Shown one piece after another: positions 8,813 to 17,018 of a stretch of DNA of 64,000 bases. The first letter of the stretch is position 1. The number at the start of each line of letters is the position of its first letter. Source of the stretch: CAVTWH01 sp963850915 (GTDB lineage Bacteria > Actinomycetota > Actinomycetes > Mycobacteriales > Micromonosporaceae); contig CAWKND010000010.1 of NCBI GenBank assembly GCA_963850915.1, forward strand, positions 992,001-1,056,000, in the 5' to 3' direction. The position numbers and the translations under genes are program-made. The notes below the pieces were generated by a model. That model did not search any database, was not told the DNA's origin, and worked only from the letters and a program-made list of their open reading frames with translations.

Positions 8813-9640
8813 GTGAGCGCCAGCGTACGAATCGCAACCAAGCGGACTTATCTCGCGTGCCCGCCTGAGTACTTCGCTGTCGAGTACGCCATCAACCCGT
8901 GGATGGACACCAGTACCCCGGTCGACACGGAGCTGGCCGTCAAGGAGTGGACGCGGCTGCGCGAACTCCTCGTCGAGCTCGGCCACACCGTGCACGAGCT
9001 GCTCCCCGATCCCGCCCTGCCGGACATGGTGTACGCCGCCAACGGCGCGTTCTCGGTCGGCGGGGTGGTCTACGGTGCGCGCTTCCGGTACCCGCAACGC
9101 ACGGCTGAAGCTGTTGCGCACCAACGGTTCTACGCCGCTGACCCGCAGTGGCGGTTCGTCGCGCCCACCGAGGTCAACGAGGGCGAGGGCGACTTCGCGT
9201 ACGCCCGTGGGCTGATCCTGGCCGGCTACGGCTTCCGTACCGAGCAGGCGGCGCACGCGCAGGCGCAGGAGGTACTCGGCCGGCCCGCGGTATCGCTGCG
9301 CCTGGTCGACCCGCGCTTCTACCACCTGGACACCGCACTCGCCGCGCTCGACGACGACAACATCGCCTACTACCCGGGCGCCTTCTCGGTCGCCGCACAG
9401 CAGGTACTGAAGGCGCTGTTCCCGGACGCCCTGCTGGCGGACGAGGAGGACGCGCTGGCCTTCGGCCTGAACCTGGTGAGCGACGGTCGGCACGTACTGC
9501 TGCCCGCCGAGGCGTCCGGCTTTGCCGGCAAGCTGTCGGCGGCCGGGTACCAGCCGATCCCGGTCGAGCTGGGTGAGCTGAAGAAGGGCGGCGGCAGCGT
9601 CAAGTGCTGCCTCGCCGAACTCCGCCCGGCCGGCAGCTGA
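8813..9640 (+). CDS. Dimethylarginine dimethylaminohydrolase-like / amidinotransferase-fold hydrolase
   Basis: The 275-residue product belongs to the guanidine-modifying (DDAH/arginine deiminase-like) superfamily. Visible motifs are YAINPWMD near the N-terminus, PDMVYAANGAF, EGEGDF, the catalytic-His segment RFYHLDTAL (about residue 165) and a C-terminal GGGSVKCCLAEL whose Cys (265 or 266) is the expected nucleophile. Members hydrolyse methylarginines or arginine-like compounds to citrulline. The GTG at 8813 is the only good start. The divergent Lrp regulator suggests control by an amino acid. No ornithine aminotransferase gene accompanies it here. Confidence 0.85.
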   Translation: MSASVRIATKRTYLACPPEYFAVEYAINPWMDTSTPVDTELAVKEWTRLRELLVELGHTVHELLPDPALPDMVYAANGAFSVGGVVYGARFRYPQRTAEAVAHQRFYAADPQWRFVAPTEVNEGEGDFAYARGLILAGYGFRTEQAAHAQAQEVLGRPAVSLRLVDPRFYHLDTALAALDDDNIAYYPGAFSVAAQQVLKALFPDALLADEEDALAFGLNLVSDGRHVLLPAEASGFAGKLSAAGYQPIPVELGELKKGGGSVKCCLAELRPAGS

Positions 9641-9689
9641 GCCCGGCCCGACACAGCCCCCCGGCCGGTAGCTGAGCGCGGCCCGACAC
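9626..9689. repeat. 29-bp direct duplication covering the 3' end of the DDAH-like gene
   Basis: Copy one (9626-9654) includes the last codons and TGA stop of the DDAH-like gene. Copy two (9661-9689) follows after six bases with two mismatches. The duplicated part keeps the ggccgg-agctgagc-cggcccgacac core. It is one of several small tandem duplications in this window that start at a stop codon. Confidence 0.85.
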
Positions 9690-9790
9690 GCAGCACCGGG
9701 TCGAGAGCCGAGGCCCGCGACAGCCACCGTGCGGCGTCGCATGCCGCCGCGCGTACCCCGTGGGCCGCCTCCCCCGTGGCGGCCCACGCC

Positions 9791-9828
9791 CGACGCCCCC
9801 GCAGACCGATCCGGTCGCGGGGGCGTCG
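9791..9828. terminator. Strong bidirectional hairpin terminator
   Basis: The arms cgacgcccccgc (9791-9802) and gcgggggcgtcg (9817-9828) pair perfectly. The enclosed bases continue the stem (gaccg/cggtc), leaving an atc loop and one bulged A. With about 17 base pairs it is among the strongest hairpins here. It sits between the convergent DDAH-like and lipoprotein genes. Confidence 0.85.
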
Positions 9829-9847
9829 TGTCGTGCGGGGAGGGCGA

Positions 9848-10420
9848 TCAGGCGTTCGGGATGACCACGAGGGTCGCGGTGGTGGTGCTGCCGACCTTCG
9901 CGCCGGCCACACCGACCTTGGCACCGACCGCGACGTCCTTCGGCTGGATCGTGGTGCGGTGCTCGATGACGTGCAAGGGGGTACCGAAGGTCCAGGTCAG
10001 GCTGAATCCGTCGGCCGACTTCACGGTGATCGTGGTGTCCGTGATCGCGGTGACGGTACCCCGCTGGACGTCGATGGTCTTGGTGCCGTCCTTGGTGTCC
10101 ACCACGATCTCGCCGTGCTCGACGTTGCGGGCCAGCGCCCGCCGGACGGCCAGCCGCTTCAACCGGGGGTGGCCCTTGCCGTTGGCCTTCGCGCCGGCCG
10201 AGGCGGACGGGCTCGGCGCGGGCGTGCCGTCGGCCGCCGGGTTGTCGCCGACCACGTCCTCGTCGGTGAAGCCGAGGGCGGTCAGCGCGGTCTGCTCCGG
10301 GGTGAGGGTGGTGACGCCGGTGTCGCCGGACGCGCCGGCGACGGCGCTCTGGCAGCCGGTCAGGGCGAGCAGGCCCACCGCGGCGAGCGCGGCGGTGGCC
10401 AGGGCGAGGCGCAGCTTCAT
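9848..10420 (-). CDS. Secreted lipoprotein with a DUF5666-like beta domain
   Basis: The 190-residue product starts MKLRLALATAALAAVGLLALTGCQ, a short signal peptide with lipobox LTGC (lipidated Cys about residue 23). A disordered Pro/Ser/Ala linker (residues about 65-80) leads to a small repeat-like beta domain (RGTVTAITDTTITVKSADG, then AVGAKVGVAGAKVG) resembling DUF5666. It lies 79 bases downstream of the histidine kinase stop in the same direction, so it may be the third gene of that two-component operon or its target. Ligand and role are unknown. Confidence 0.8.
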   Translation of the reverse strand: MKLRLALATAALAAVGLLALTGCQSAVAGASGDTGVTTLTPEQTALTALGFTDEDVVGDNPAADGTPAPSPSASAGAKANGKGHPRLKRLAVRRALARNVEHGEIVVDTKDGTKTIDVQRGTVTAITDTTITVKSADGFSLTWTFGTPLHVIEHRTTIQPKDVAVGAKVGVAGAKVGSTTTATLVVIPNA

Positions 10421-10499
10421 CGTGGCAGTCCTTCCGTGTCGGCCCGCGTGCCGCAGACCTTGTCGGTACTGACGATGCCGGGGCCGCGCGCGGTGACGG

Positions 10500-11930
10500 T
10501 CAGCGTCGTGTTCGGGTCCGGTAAGGCAGTCCGGGGGTACCGGCCGGCGCGGCCAGCGGCAGCCGCACGGTGAAGCGCGCGCCGCCTTCGGGCGCGTGCC
10601 CGGCCTCGATCACGCCACCCATCCGGCGGGTCAGCCCCGAGGCGATCGCCAGCCCCAGCCCACTGCCGACCTTGCGTACCCCCCGGTACCGCTCGGACAG
10701 CGCCCCGCGCTCGAACGCGACGGCGAGGTCCTCGTCGGTGAAGCCCGGCCCGCCGTCGCGTACCTCCAGCAGGGCGTACCCGGGCAGCGCTGCGGCCGCG
10801 AGGACGACCGGCGCACCGGGCGGGACGATCCGCAGCGCGTTCTCCAGCAGCCCGTCCACGATCTGCCGGACGCGACCAGGGTCGGTCTGTGCCGTGACCG
10901 GTCCGGGCGGCAACTCGGTACGCAGCAGTACACCGACCGCGGCACACCGGCCCCCCCACGCCTCGGCGGCGGTACGCACCAGCGCGGTCAGGTCCACCGG
11001 CATGATCTCCAGCGGGAACTCGGCCGCCTCCAGTCGCGCCAGTCCGAGCAGGTCGGCGACGAGCCGGTCGAGGTGGGCCGCCTCGCCGAGCATGGTCTGC
11101 CCGGCGCGCTGTGCCCCGTCCGGCCCGACGACCCCGTCAGCCAGCGCCTCCGCGTACCCCTTGATGGTTGTCAACGGGGTGCGCAGTTCGTGGGAGACGG
11201 ACAGCAGGAACTCCCGTTGCCGGCCCTCGCTGGTGGCCAGCGCGGCGGCCAGGTCGTTGAGCGCGTGCGCCAGCTCGGCGACCTCGGCCGGTGGCTCGGG
11301 CGGTACCCGCACCGACCGGTCCCCGGCGGAGAGCCGGGCAGCCGCCGTCGCGGCCCGCCGGATCGGCCGGGCCAGGCGTCTGGCCAGCAGGAACCCGGCG
11401 AGTACCCCGGCCAGCAGGCCAGCCAGCAGCGGCAGCCAGAGCCGGCTCCACACGTCCACCCGGGCGCCGGTGACCGCCCGCTGCGCGAGTACCACCCCCG
11501 AACCGGCCGAGCCCGGTACCGGCCGCCCCTCCAGCAGGAGCAGGTGCCCGTTGACCACCGCGCGCTGCGACACCGGCCGGCCGGCGGCCACCGTCGCGAC
11601 CACCTGGGGCGGCAGCCCGGCCCGGTCGGCGCTGCCGTTGTCGATCAGCCAGATGTCCACCTGCTTCTGGCGCAGCTGCCGGACCAGCCGGTCCTGGGCG
11701 GCGGCCCCGACCTTGGTGGAGAGCACGGTGGCGACCAGGTTGGCCTTGTCGGCCAGGCCCTGGCTGGCTTCGCTGTTCGTCTTGCGGATCGCCACGGGGA
11801 ACGCGACCAGCGCGGTGACCAGTACGGAGACGAGCGCGGCGGCGGTGGTGATCAGTACGGCGCGGGCGGTGAGAGTGCCGGTGAAGCGACGCTTCCGGTA
11901 GATGGGCAGCGCCATTGTCGGGTCAGCCAT
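10500..11930 (-). CDS. HAMP-containing sensor histidine kinase
   Basis: A 476-residue membrane sensor. One helix spans about 23-45, an extracytoplasmic sensor loop about 46-163, and a second helix about 164-183. HAMP follows (RRLARPIRRAATAAARLSAG), then the phospho-acceptor SVSHELRTPL (His247) and the ATPase domain with a DGLLENALR N-box, RDGGPGF and VGSGLGLAI. It overlaps the response regulator gene by 8 bases and is surely its partner. The N-box has Leu-Glu-Asn-Ala with Arg following, a mild variant of the usual NLLxNA(x)K. The signal is unknown; an envelope role is inferred. Confidence 0.93.
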   Translation of the reverse strand: MADPTMALPIYRKRRFTGTLTARAVLITTAAALVSVLVTALVAFPVAIRKTNSEASQGLADKANLVATVLSTKVGAAAQDRLVRQLRQKQVDIWLIDNGSADRAGLPPQVVATVAAGRPVSQRAVVNGHLLLLEGRPVPGSAGSGVVLAQRAVTGARVDVWSRLWLPLLAGLLAGVLAGFLLARRLARPIRRAATAAARLSAGDRSVRVPPEPPAEVAELAHALNDLAAALATSEGRQREFLLSVSHELRTPLTTIKGYAEALADGVVGPDGAQRAGQTMLGEAAHLDRLVADLLGLARLEAAEFPLEIMPVDLTALVRTAAEAWGGRCAAVGVLLRTELPPGPVTAQTDPGRVRQIVDGLLENALRIVPPGAPVVLAAAALPGYALLEVRDGGPGFTDEDLAVAFERGALSERYRGVRKVGSGLGLAIASGLTRRMGGVIEAGHAPEGGARFTVRLPLAAPAGTPGLPYRTRTRR

Positions 11931-12648
11931 CGGCGGTGTACCCGACGCCGCGGACGGTACGGATGACCGAGCCGTACCCGCCCAGCTTCGCTCTTACCTG
12001 TGCCACGTGTACGTCCACCGTGCGGGTACCGGCGAGCGCCGCGTACCCCCACACCGAGGCGAGCAGCTCGTCCCGGCTGAACACCCGTCCCGGTCTACCC
12101 ATCAAGTGGGCGAGCAGGTCGAACTCGGTACTGGTCAACGGAATCGGTTCGTCACCCGCGCGTACCTCGTGCCGGGTCTGGTCCAGCGAGACCGCGCCCA
12201 CCCGCAGCACCCGGCCGGCGTCCGGCGGCCCGGCGGTGCGGCGCAGCACGGCCTTGACCCGGGCCACGAGTTCCCGTGGGCTGAACGGTTTGGTCAGGTA
12301 GTCGTCGGCGCCCAGCTCCAGCCCGAGGATGCGGTCCACCTCGTCATCGCGGGCGGTGAGGAAAAGCACCGGGGTCCAGTCGCCACCCTCGCGCAACCGC
12401 CGGCACACCTCGGTACCGGCCATCCCGGGCAGTCCGATGTCGAGGATCACGGCCACCGGCCGGGTACGCCGCGCCGCTGCCAGTCCGGCCACTCCGTCGT
12501 GCTCGACGTGTACCCCGAAGCCGTCCCGGCTCAGGTAGAGCCGGACCAGATCGGCGATCGGCCGCTCGTCCTCGACCACGAGTACCAGCCCACGCCCGGT
12601 GCCCCCGTCCCGGGCCGAGCTGGCTTCGCCGACCGGCTGACCCACCAC
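11923..12648 (-). CDS. OmpR/PhoB-family response regulator
   Basis: 241 residues: receiver domain about 21-135 (VVEDERP acidic pocket, phospho-acceptor Asp70 in ILDIGLPG, Lys in DYLTKPFSPREL) and winged-helix DNA-binding domain about 147-241 (TSTEFDLLAHLMGRPG, RTVDVHVAQVRAKLG, IRTVRGVGY). The GTG start at 12648 gives an N-terminal extension of about 20 residues before the receiver fold. It precedes and overlaps its kinase gene, so the operon reads regulator, kinase, lipoprotein. Confidence 0.94.
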   Translation of the reverse strand: MVGQPVGEASSARDGGTGRGLVLVVEDERPIADLVRLYLSRDGFGVHVEHDGVAGLAAARRTRPVAVILDIGLPGMAGTEVCRRLREGGDWTPVLFLTARDDEVDRILGLELGADDYLTKPFSPRELVARVKAVLRRTAGPPDAGRVLRVGAVSLDQTRHEVRAGDEPIPLTSTEFDLLAHLMGRPGRVFSRDELLASVWGYAALAGTRTVDVHVAQVRAKLGGYGSVIRTVRGVGYTADG

Positions 12649-12672
12649 CCGACCATGATGGCGGACCGCGAC

Positions 12673-13146
12673 TCAGCGCGGAACGCGCGCAACGTACGGG
12701 ATTGGTACGGGTGTGTTCGCCTTGACGGCCGCCCGGAACACGTACCCGAAGGTGGCGTCGAGTTGCCACAGCCCCTCCGGGTGCCGGGCGCGCAGCTGGA
12801 ACCGTTCCCGCACACCGTCCGCCGCGGTGACCGCGAACTCCGCGCTGTTCTGCTGCGGATCGGCGCTCCACCAGGCGTCGGTGAGCTCCTCGATCGGCGC
12901 GTCCAGGTGCAGCCGGATGCGGCGCAGTACCCGGCTCTCGTGCGTGATCACCAGCCGGTGGCGGGTCAGCGCCAGCAGGTGCTCGCCGGCCCACGGCCGA
13001 TCCGGGCGCAGGCACCGGCTGACCACCAGTACCGGGTCGGCGGCGCCCAGACAGCGGCGGTAGAGCGCCAGGTGGCGGGTGATGACCGGCTGGGCAATTC
13101 CGGCGTGACCGGCGCCGGCGAGGAAAGTCCGGACGAAAACTTCCAT
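12673..13146 (-). CDS. Conserved hypothetical protein, possibly PH-like
   Basis: A 157-residue soluble protein I do not recognise. Its middle (LLALTRHRLVITHESRVLRRIRL, then AEFAVTAADGVRERFQLRA) alternates short strands with basic residues, the look of bacterial PH-type or YokE-like folds. The ATG at 13146 lies in an unusually A/T-rich stretch (13144-13175) that probably holds the promoter. It could be the first gene of the operon that continues into the response regulator 24 bases later. Confidence 0.6.
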   Translation of the reverse strand: MEVFVRTFLAGAGHAGIAQPVITRHLALYRRCLGAADPVLVVSRCLRPDRPWAGEHLLALTRHRLVITHESRVLRRIRLHLDAPIEELTDAWWSADPQQNSAEFAVTAADGVRERFQLRARHPEGLWQLDATFGYVFRAAVKANTPVPIPYVARVPR

Positions 13147-13289
13147 ATCAAATTAACGACGTGTTTTAAGCATCGCTACGTCCAATAGCGCTCATTGCCC
13201 GGCAGAACCGTCGTAACGACCGGCCAACTGACGTAAACTCGCCCGATCCCGAGCGGTTCAGGCTGGATCTTTGGTCTTACCCTGTTGGC

Positions 13290-13883
13290 ATGTCTCAGAG
13301 CCCAGGCTATGGCGAGTCGGCGGACCCGACCCGCCCGATCGACCCGTCATCTCAGCAGCCCTACTCCACGCCGCCGGCAGCGCCGTCGTCAGGCGGATAC
13401 AGCTACCCGCAGGCCCCGGCGCCCAACTACGGCGCACCGGCGCCGAGCTACGGCACCCCGGAGTACCAGCAGCCGGTCTCCGGCGCGGGCTACCAGCCCA
13501 CCTCGGGCGCGGCCGGCTACCCGCCAGCCACCTACGACCCGGCCCAGCAGTACCAGCAGCAGGGCTACCAGCAGCCGGCCTACCAGCAGGGATACGCCCA
13601 GCCGGTACCGGCCTACGGCGCGCCCGGTGCGCAGGCCGCGTACGACGCCCAGGGTCGCCCGCTGTCCGACAAGACCAAGCTGGCTGCCGGCCTGCTCGGC
13701 ATCTTCCTCGGTGGCTTCGGCGTCGGCCGGTTCTACACCGGCCACACCGGACTCGGCGTGGCGCAGCTCCTGGTCAGCGTCTTCACCTGCGGGCTCGGCT
13801 CGCTCTGGGGCCTCATCGACGGGATCATGATCCTGGTCAACGGTGGCACCGACGCCCAGGGTCGGGTACTGCGCGACGCCTGA
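13290..13883 (+). CDS. TM2 domain membrane protein with Tyr/Pro/Gln-rich N-terminus
   Basis: Residues 1-120 are a disordered repeat-like stretch rich in Tyr, Gln, Pro and Ala (repeated YQQ and YGAP motifs). Residues about 127-190 form a TM2 domain: a KTKLAAGLLGIFLGGFGVGRFY helix, the GxxGLGVAQLL turn, and a second helix ending IDGIMIL. The protein is predicted in the cytoplasmic membrane with the soluble tail inside. TM2 domains are widespread; their bacterial function is not settled. A very strong terminator follows. Confidence 0.9.
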   Translation: MSQSPGYGESADPTRPIDPSSQQPYSTPPAAPSSGGYSYPQAPAPNYGAPAPSYGTPEYQQPVSGAGYQPTSGAAGYPPATYDPAQQYQQQGYQQPAYQQGYAQPVPAYGAPGAQAAYDAQGRPLSDKTKLAAGLLGIFLGGFGVGRFYTGHTGLGVAQLLVSVFTCGLGSLWGLIDGIMILVNGGTDAQGRVLRDA

Positions 13884-13896
13884 CGGTCTCATCCGT

Positions 13897-13942
13897 CGAC
13901 TACGGCCGGTCCGGCTGCCTTTACCCGGACCGGCCGTAGTCG
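13897..13942. terminator. Strong hairpin terminator after the TM2 gene
   Basis: An 18-base perfect stem (cgactacggccggtccgg with its complement ending 13942) closes a ten-base loop, starting 13 bases after the TM2 stop codon. No T-run follows, as is usual for high-GC actinobacterial terminators. Confidence 0.85.
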
Positions 13943-14005
13943 CGCCCTGTTCCGACGGCTGAGTGCCACCGAACGTGGGCTACAGCGTGGGCCTAGGCTC
14001 CTGGG

Positions 14006-14572
14006 GTGGAGATTCGCAGCGGGGCGATGCCCGACGAGCCGGACCGGCCGGGACCGGCGGTACCGCCCGCCGGACGGATCCGGCCGGCCGATCCGGCGGG
14101 CGGCGACTTCGCTGACGCGGATCCGGACGAGAACGGTTCGGCACCCGATGCGGCGGCGGCAGGTACCGGGCCGTGGCGGGCTGACCGGCGGCTCACCACG
14201 TTCAAGATCATCGGCTTGGTGATCTTCGTCGCGGCCGCGTTCCTGCTGGCCACCGATCCGATTGGTACCGGGCTGCTGCTGATCGCGGCACTCGTGTGCG
14301 CGGTGTACGCGGTGCGGGACCTGTTCGCTCCGGTACGGCTCGCGGCCGATGCCGAGGGGGTACGGGTGATCCACGGGTACCTCGGGCACACCCGACTGTC
14401 CTGGTCGGACATCGAGAAGATCAGTGTGGACCGGCGCAGCCGGCTCGGCATGCGCTCGGAGTTCCTCGAGATCGACGCCGGCGAACAGCTCTACCTGCTC
14501 AGCTCGTACGACCTGTCGGCCGAGCCGGCGGATGTGGCGGCGGCGCTGCTGCGGCTGCGTACCGGCCACTGA
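14006..14572 (+). CDS. PH domain-containing membrane protein
   Basis: A 188-residue protein. Residues 1-65 are an acidic, Pro-rich disordered tail, two membrane helices lie at about 67-105 (FKIIGLVIFVAAAFLLA and GLLLIAALVCAVYAV), and a C-terminal PH-like domain starts at RLAADAEGVRVI and includes LSWSDIEKISVD. This architecture is the common actinobacterial bacterial-PH (bPH) membrane protein. GTG 14006 is used; ATG 14027 (MPDEP) is equally possible. Function unknown. Confidence 0.78.
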   Translation: MEIRSGAMPDEPDRPGPAVPPAGRIRPADPAGGDFADADPDENGSAPDAAAAGTGPWRADRRLTTFKIIGLVIFVAAAFLLATDPIGTGLLLIAALVCAVYAVRDLFAPVRLAADAEGVRVIHGYLGHTRLSWSDIEKISVDRRSRLGMRSEFLEIDAGEQLYLLSSYDLSAEPADVAAALLRLRTGH

Positions 14573-14657
14573 CGGGGCGCACCACCGGGCGCCGCCGTAC
14601 TACGCTGCCCGAGTCGCGCGGCCGCCCCGAGTCGCGGACGCGGCCGGGGAGGCGTAC

Positions 14658-15728
14658 ATGGGTCCGATGGTGCCTACCGGGCGGGACGCGCGTCTCGCCT
14701 GGCAGAGCCTCGCGCCGGAGGACCGGCAGCGCGCCTGGGCCGCCGCGAAGAAGGGCTCCGCTCCGCCGGACGGTGCGCTGGCCGCCGTGATGGCCGGCTA
14801 CGGCAGCGTGATGTACCGCAGGTACCGGGCGCTGCCGCTGGTGGCACTCGGCGTGTTCTTCGTGGTGATGTGCGGTGGCCTGCTGATCCTGGTGCAGCTC
14901 GGGCGGCCGGTGTCGCCGTGGCTGGAGCCGGTACTCGGGGCGGCGGTGATCGCCGTGTCCTTCGCGACCATCTCCGCCCGGCAGCGGTACCGGCGGCTGG
15001 CCAGCGCGGGCGCACTCGGCCTGCAGGCAGCGTGGGCCGGCGCGGTACCCGCCGGGCACCCGCAGGTACTGCCGGACCAGGGCGAGTTCACCGTGCCCTA
15101 TGGCGTACCCAGCAATGTGCCGGCGACTGCCTACGCCGCACCGGGTGTACCCGGGATCGTCGAACTGCGCGCCCGCCGTGGCCGGGTCGTCTTCAGCCTG
15201 TCGTTCCTGGGGTTCTTCCTGCTCTGCGCCGCCGGTGGGCTCAGCGCCGAACTGGTGCTCGCCTTCGACCACGGCGACGGCGGCGGGGTACCGCTGGTGG
15301 CGATCCTCGGGCTGGCCGCCGCGGTACTGGTGATCCTCGCCTTCGTCGCTCTGCTCGTGCTGTCGTCGTGGCATGTACTGCGCGAGCCGATCACCGCCCG
15401 GTTCACGCCGCAGGGCTGGGAGCTGCCCTCCTCCGGTTTCGGCGACTCGTGGTCGGCGGTGCTCGCCCTCGAGGTACGCGCGCTGACAGTCGGTGGTGGC
15501 TACGGAGCGCCGGTCGCGTCACCCACCCGGCTTGTGGTGTTCCGGGTCGCCGATCCGCAGCGCTACCTGGCTCAGATCGGTCCGGTACGCCGCCGCCTGG
15601 CGCGCCGGACCGTCGCCAAGTACGGCTCGCCGGCGCTCATCGTCGCCGGGCCGCGTGCGCCCATCGAGCTGGAGCCGCTGCTCGCCACGCTGGCCCAGTA
15701 CACCGCCGCGCCGGTCCACTGGACCTGA
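14658..15728 (+). CDS. Polytopic membrane protein, first of two tandem paralogues
   Basis: 356 residues with four predicted helices in two pairs (about 55-75, 85-103, 176-198, 212-238). The N-terminal signature WQSLAPEDRQRAWAAAKKG recurs as WRSLPSAERRRAWAAASRG in the next gene. The C-terminal half (PQGWELPSSGFGDSWSAV, VAKYGSPALIVAG, TAAPVHW) also matches the neighbour segment by segment. A good ribosome site (ggggagg) precedes ATG 14658. I do not recognise a function; the C-terminal domain resembles a PH-like module behind the membrane helices. Confidence 0.72.
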   Translation: MGPMVPTGRDARLAWQSLAPEDRQRAWAAAKKGSAPPDGALAAVMAGYGSVMYRRYRALPLVALGVFFVVMCGGLLILVQLGRPVSPWLEPVLGAAVIAVSFATISARQRYRRLASAGALGLQAAWAGAVPAGHPQVLPDQGEFTVPYGVPSNVPATAYAAPGVPGIVELRARRGRVVFSLSFLGFFLLCAAGGLSAELVLAFDHGDGGGVPLVAILGLAAAVLVILAFVALLVLSSWHVLREPITARFTPQGWELPSSGFGDSWSAVLALEVRALTVGGGYGAPVASPTRLVVFRVADPQRYLAQIGPVRRRLARRTVAKYGSPALIVAGPRAPIELEPLLATLAQYTAAPVHWT

Positions 15729-15874
15729 CCTGGATGCCCAAAAGTTCACGAGCATCAATCTTTGATGCGGGTGACGCCGGGGTCGTTTCGGGGCGGCGGC
15801 TGACCGGCGGTCGCCAATAGCCTTCCCGTACCTGGAAATCCGTGCCTGGAATTCCGGTACCTGGGGAGGAAATT

Positions 15875-16966
15875 GTGTCTGAGCCAATCGTTCCTGATCC
15901 GGTTGCGAGGGTCGTGGCACCCGTCATGCCGGGCCCTGGCGACCACCGCCTGATCGTGCCCAATCCGGTGGAGGCGAGCGCCGGTTGGCGGTCGCTGCCC
16001 TCCGCCGAGCGCCGGCGCGCCTGGGCCGCTGCGAGCCGGGGCGTCGCACCGGACGATCCAGCGCTGGCCGCCCTCATGGTCGGCTACGCCGACACCCAGA
16101 TGGGGCGTGCCTTCGCTTACCGGCTGCTCGGCATACTGGTCGGGGTCGTCCTGTTCTGCGTACTCCTGGGGACCGTCGCGTTCGGCCTACCGGCGTTCAT
16201 CGCCGAACCGCTGGGTGTCGTGCTCGTCCTCGGCTGCTGGCTGGCGCCGTACCTGTTGATCTGGCGGCTGCGCTCCCTGCGCAATGCCGGTCAGCTCGGT
16301 CTTGAGGCGGCGCGCTGGCAAACGGCGCACGGTTCGGCCGCGCACGGGCTGGGGCACAACCACCCGACCTTCTCTGTTGCCCCGACGATCGGCGCCAACG
16401 GCGCGACCGAACTGGCCGCCAGCCGCTCTCTCGCCATCCGCTCGCTGGTGCTGGTCGGGCTGGTGGTCGCGGTACTGGTGGCAGCGTTGGTCGACGCGCT
16501 CGACGACCCGATACACGACGGCGACTTCTGGCTCAACGACGTCGGGTGCCCCGCCCTCGTACTCGCCTTGCTGCTGCTCTTCCTGCTCGTCCGGCAGCCG
16601 TGGCGGGACCTGACCCAGCCGGTACTCGCCCGGTTGACCGCGCACGGGTTCGAGTTGCCGCGCCTCCGATACAGCGCGCCGTGGACCGAGTTGACCGGGG
16701 TCGACGTGCGGGTACGCAACTCGCTGCTCGGTGGGTTGACGAGCCTGCTGCCGCGCACCGCCGGTACCCACCTGCTCGTGCTGCACGTCACCGATCCGGA
16801 GCGCGCCTTGGCCAGCGGTGGCCGGCACGGTCGGCGGCTGCGCCGGGACGGCAGGCGCTACGGCTCGCCGCTGGTACTCCGGATCACCCCGTGGATGTCG
16901 CTCACCACCGAGCAGCTCCTCGGTACCCTCGTCCACCACCACAAGGCCCCGATCCGCTGGCGTTGA
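15875..16966 (+). CDS. Polytopic membrane protein, second tandem paralogue
   Basis: 363 residues, the same plan as its upstream neighbour: WRSLPSAERRRAWAAASRG near residue 38, two helix pairs, then AHGFELPRLRYSAPWTEL, RRYGSPLVLRI and KAPIRW aligned with the corresponding parts of the first gene. The GTG at 15875 is chosen because ggggagga lies just upstream (15864-15871). Divergence is large, so the duplication is old. Function unknown. Confidence 0.75.
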   Translation: MSEPIVPDPVARVVAPVMPGPGDHRLIVPNPVEASAGWRSLPSAERRRAWAAASRGVAPDDPALAALMVGYADTQMGRAFAYRLLGILVGVVLFCVLLGTVAFGLPAFIAEPLGVVLVLGCWLAPYLLIWRLRSLRNAGQLGLEAARWQTAHGSAAHGLGHNHPTFSVAPTIGANGATELAASRSLAIRSLVLVGLVVAVLVAALVDALDDPIHDGDFWLNDVGCPALVLALLLLFLLVRQPWRDLTQPVLARLTAHGFELPRLRYSAPWTELTGVDVRVRNSLLGGLTSLLPRTAGTHLLVLHVTDPERALASGGRHGRRLRRDGRRYGSPLVLRITPWMSLTTEQLLGTLVHHHKAPIRWR

Positions 16967-17018
16967 CCGTTAGCGCTGACCGATGGCGCCCGGCACGGTG
17001 GCACAGCTGGAGACGGAG

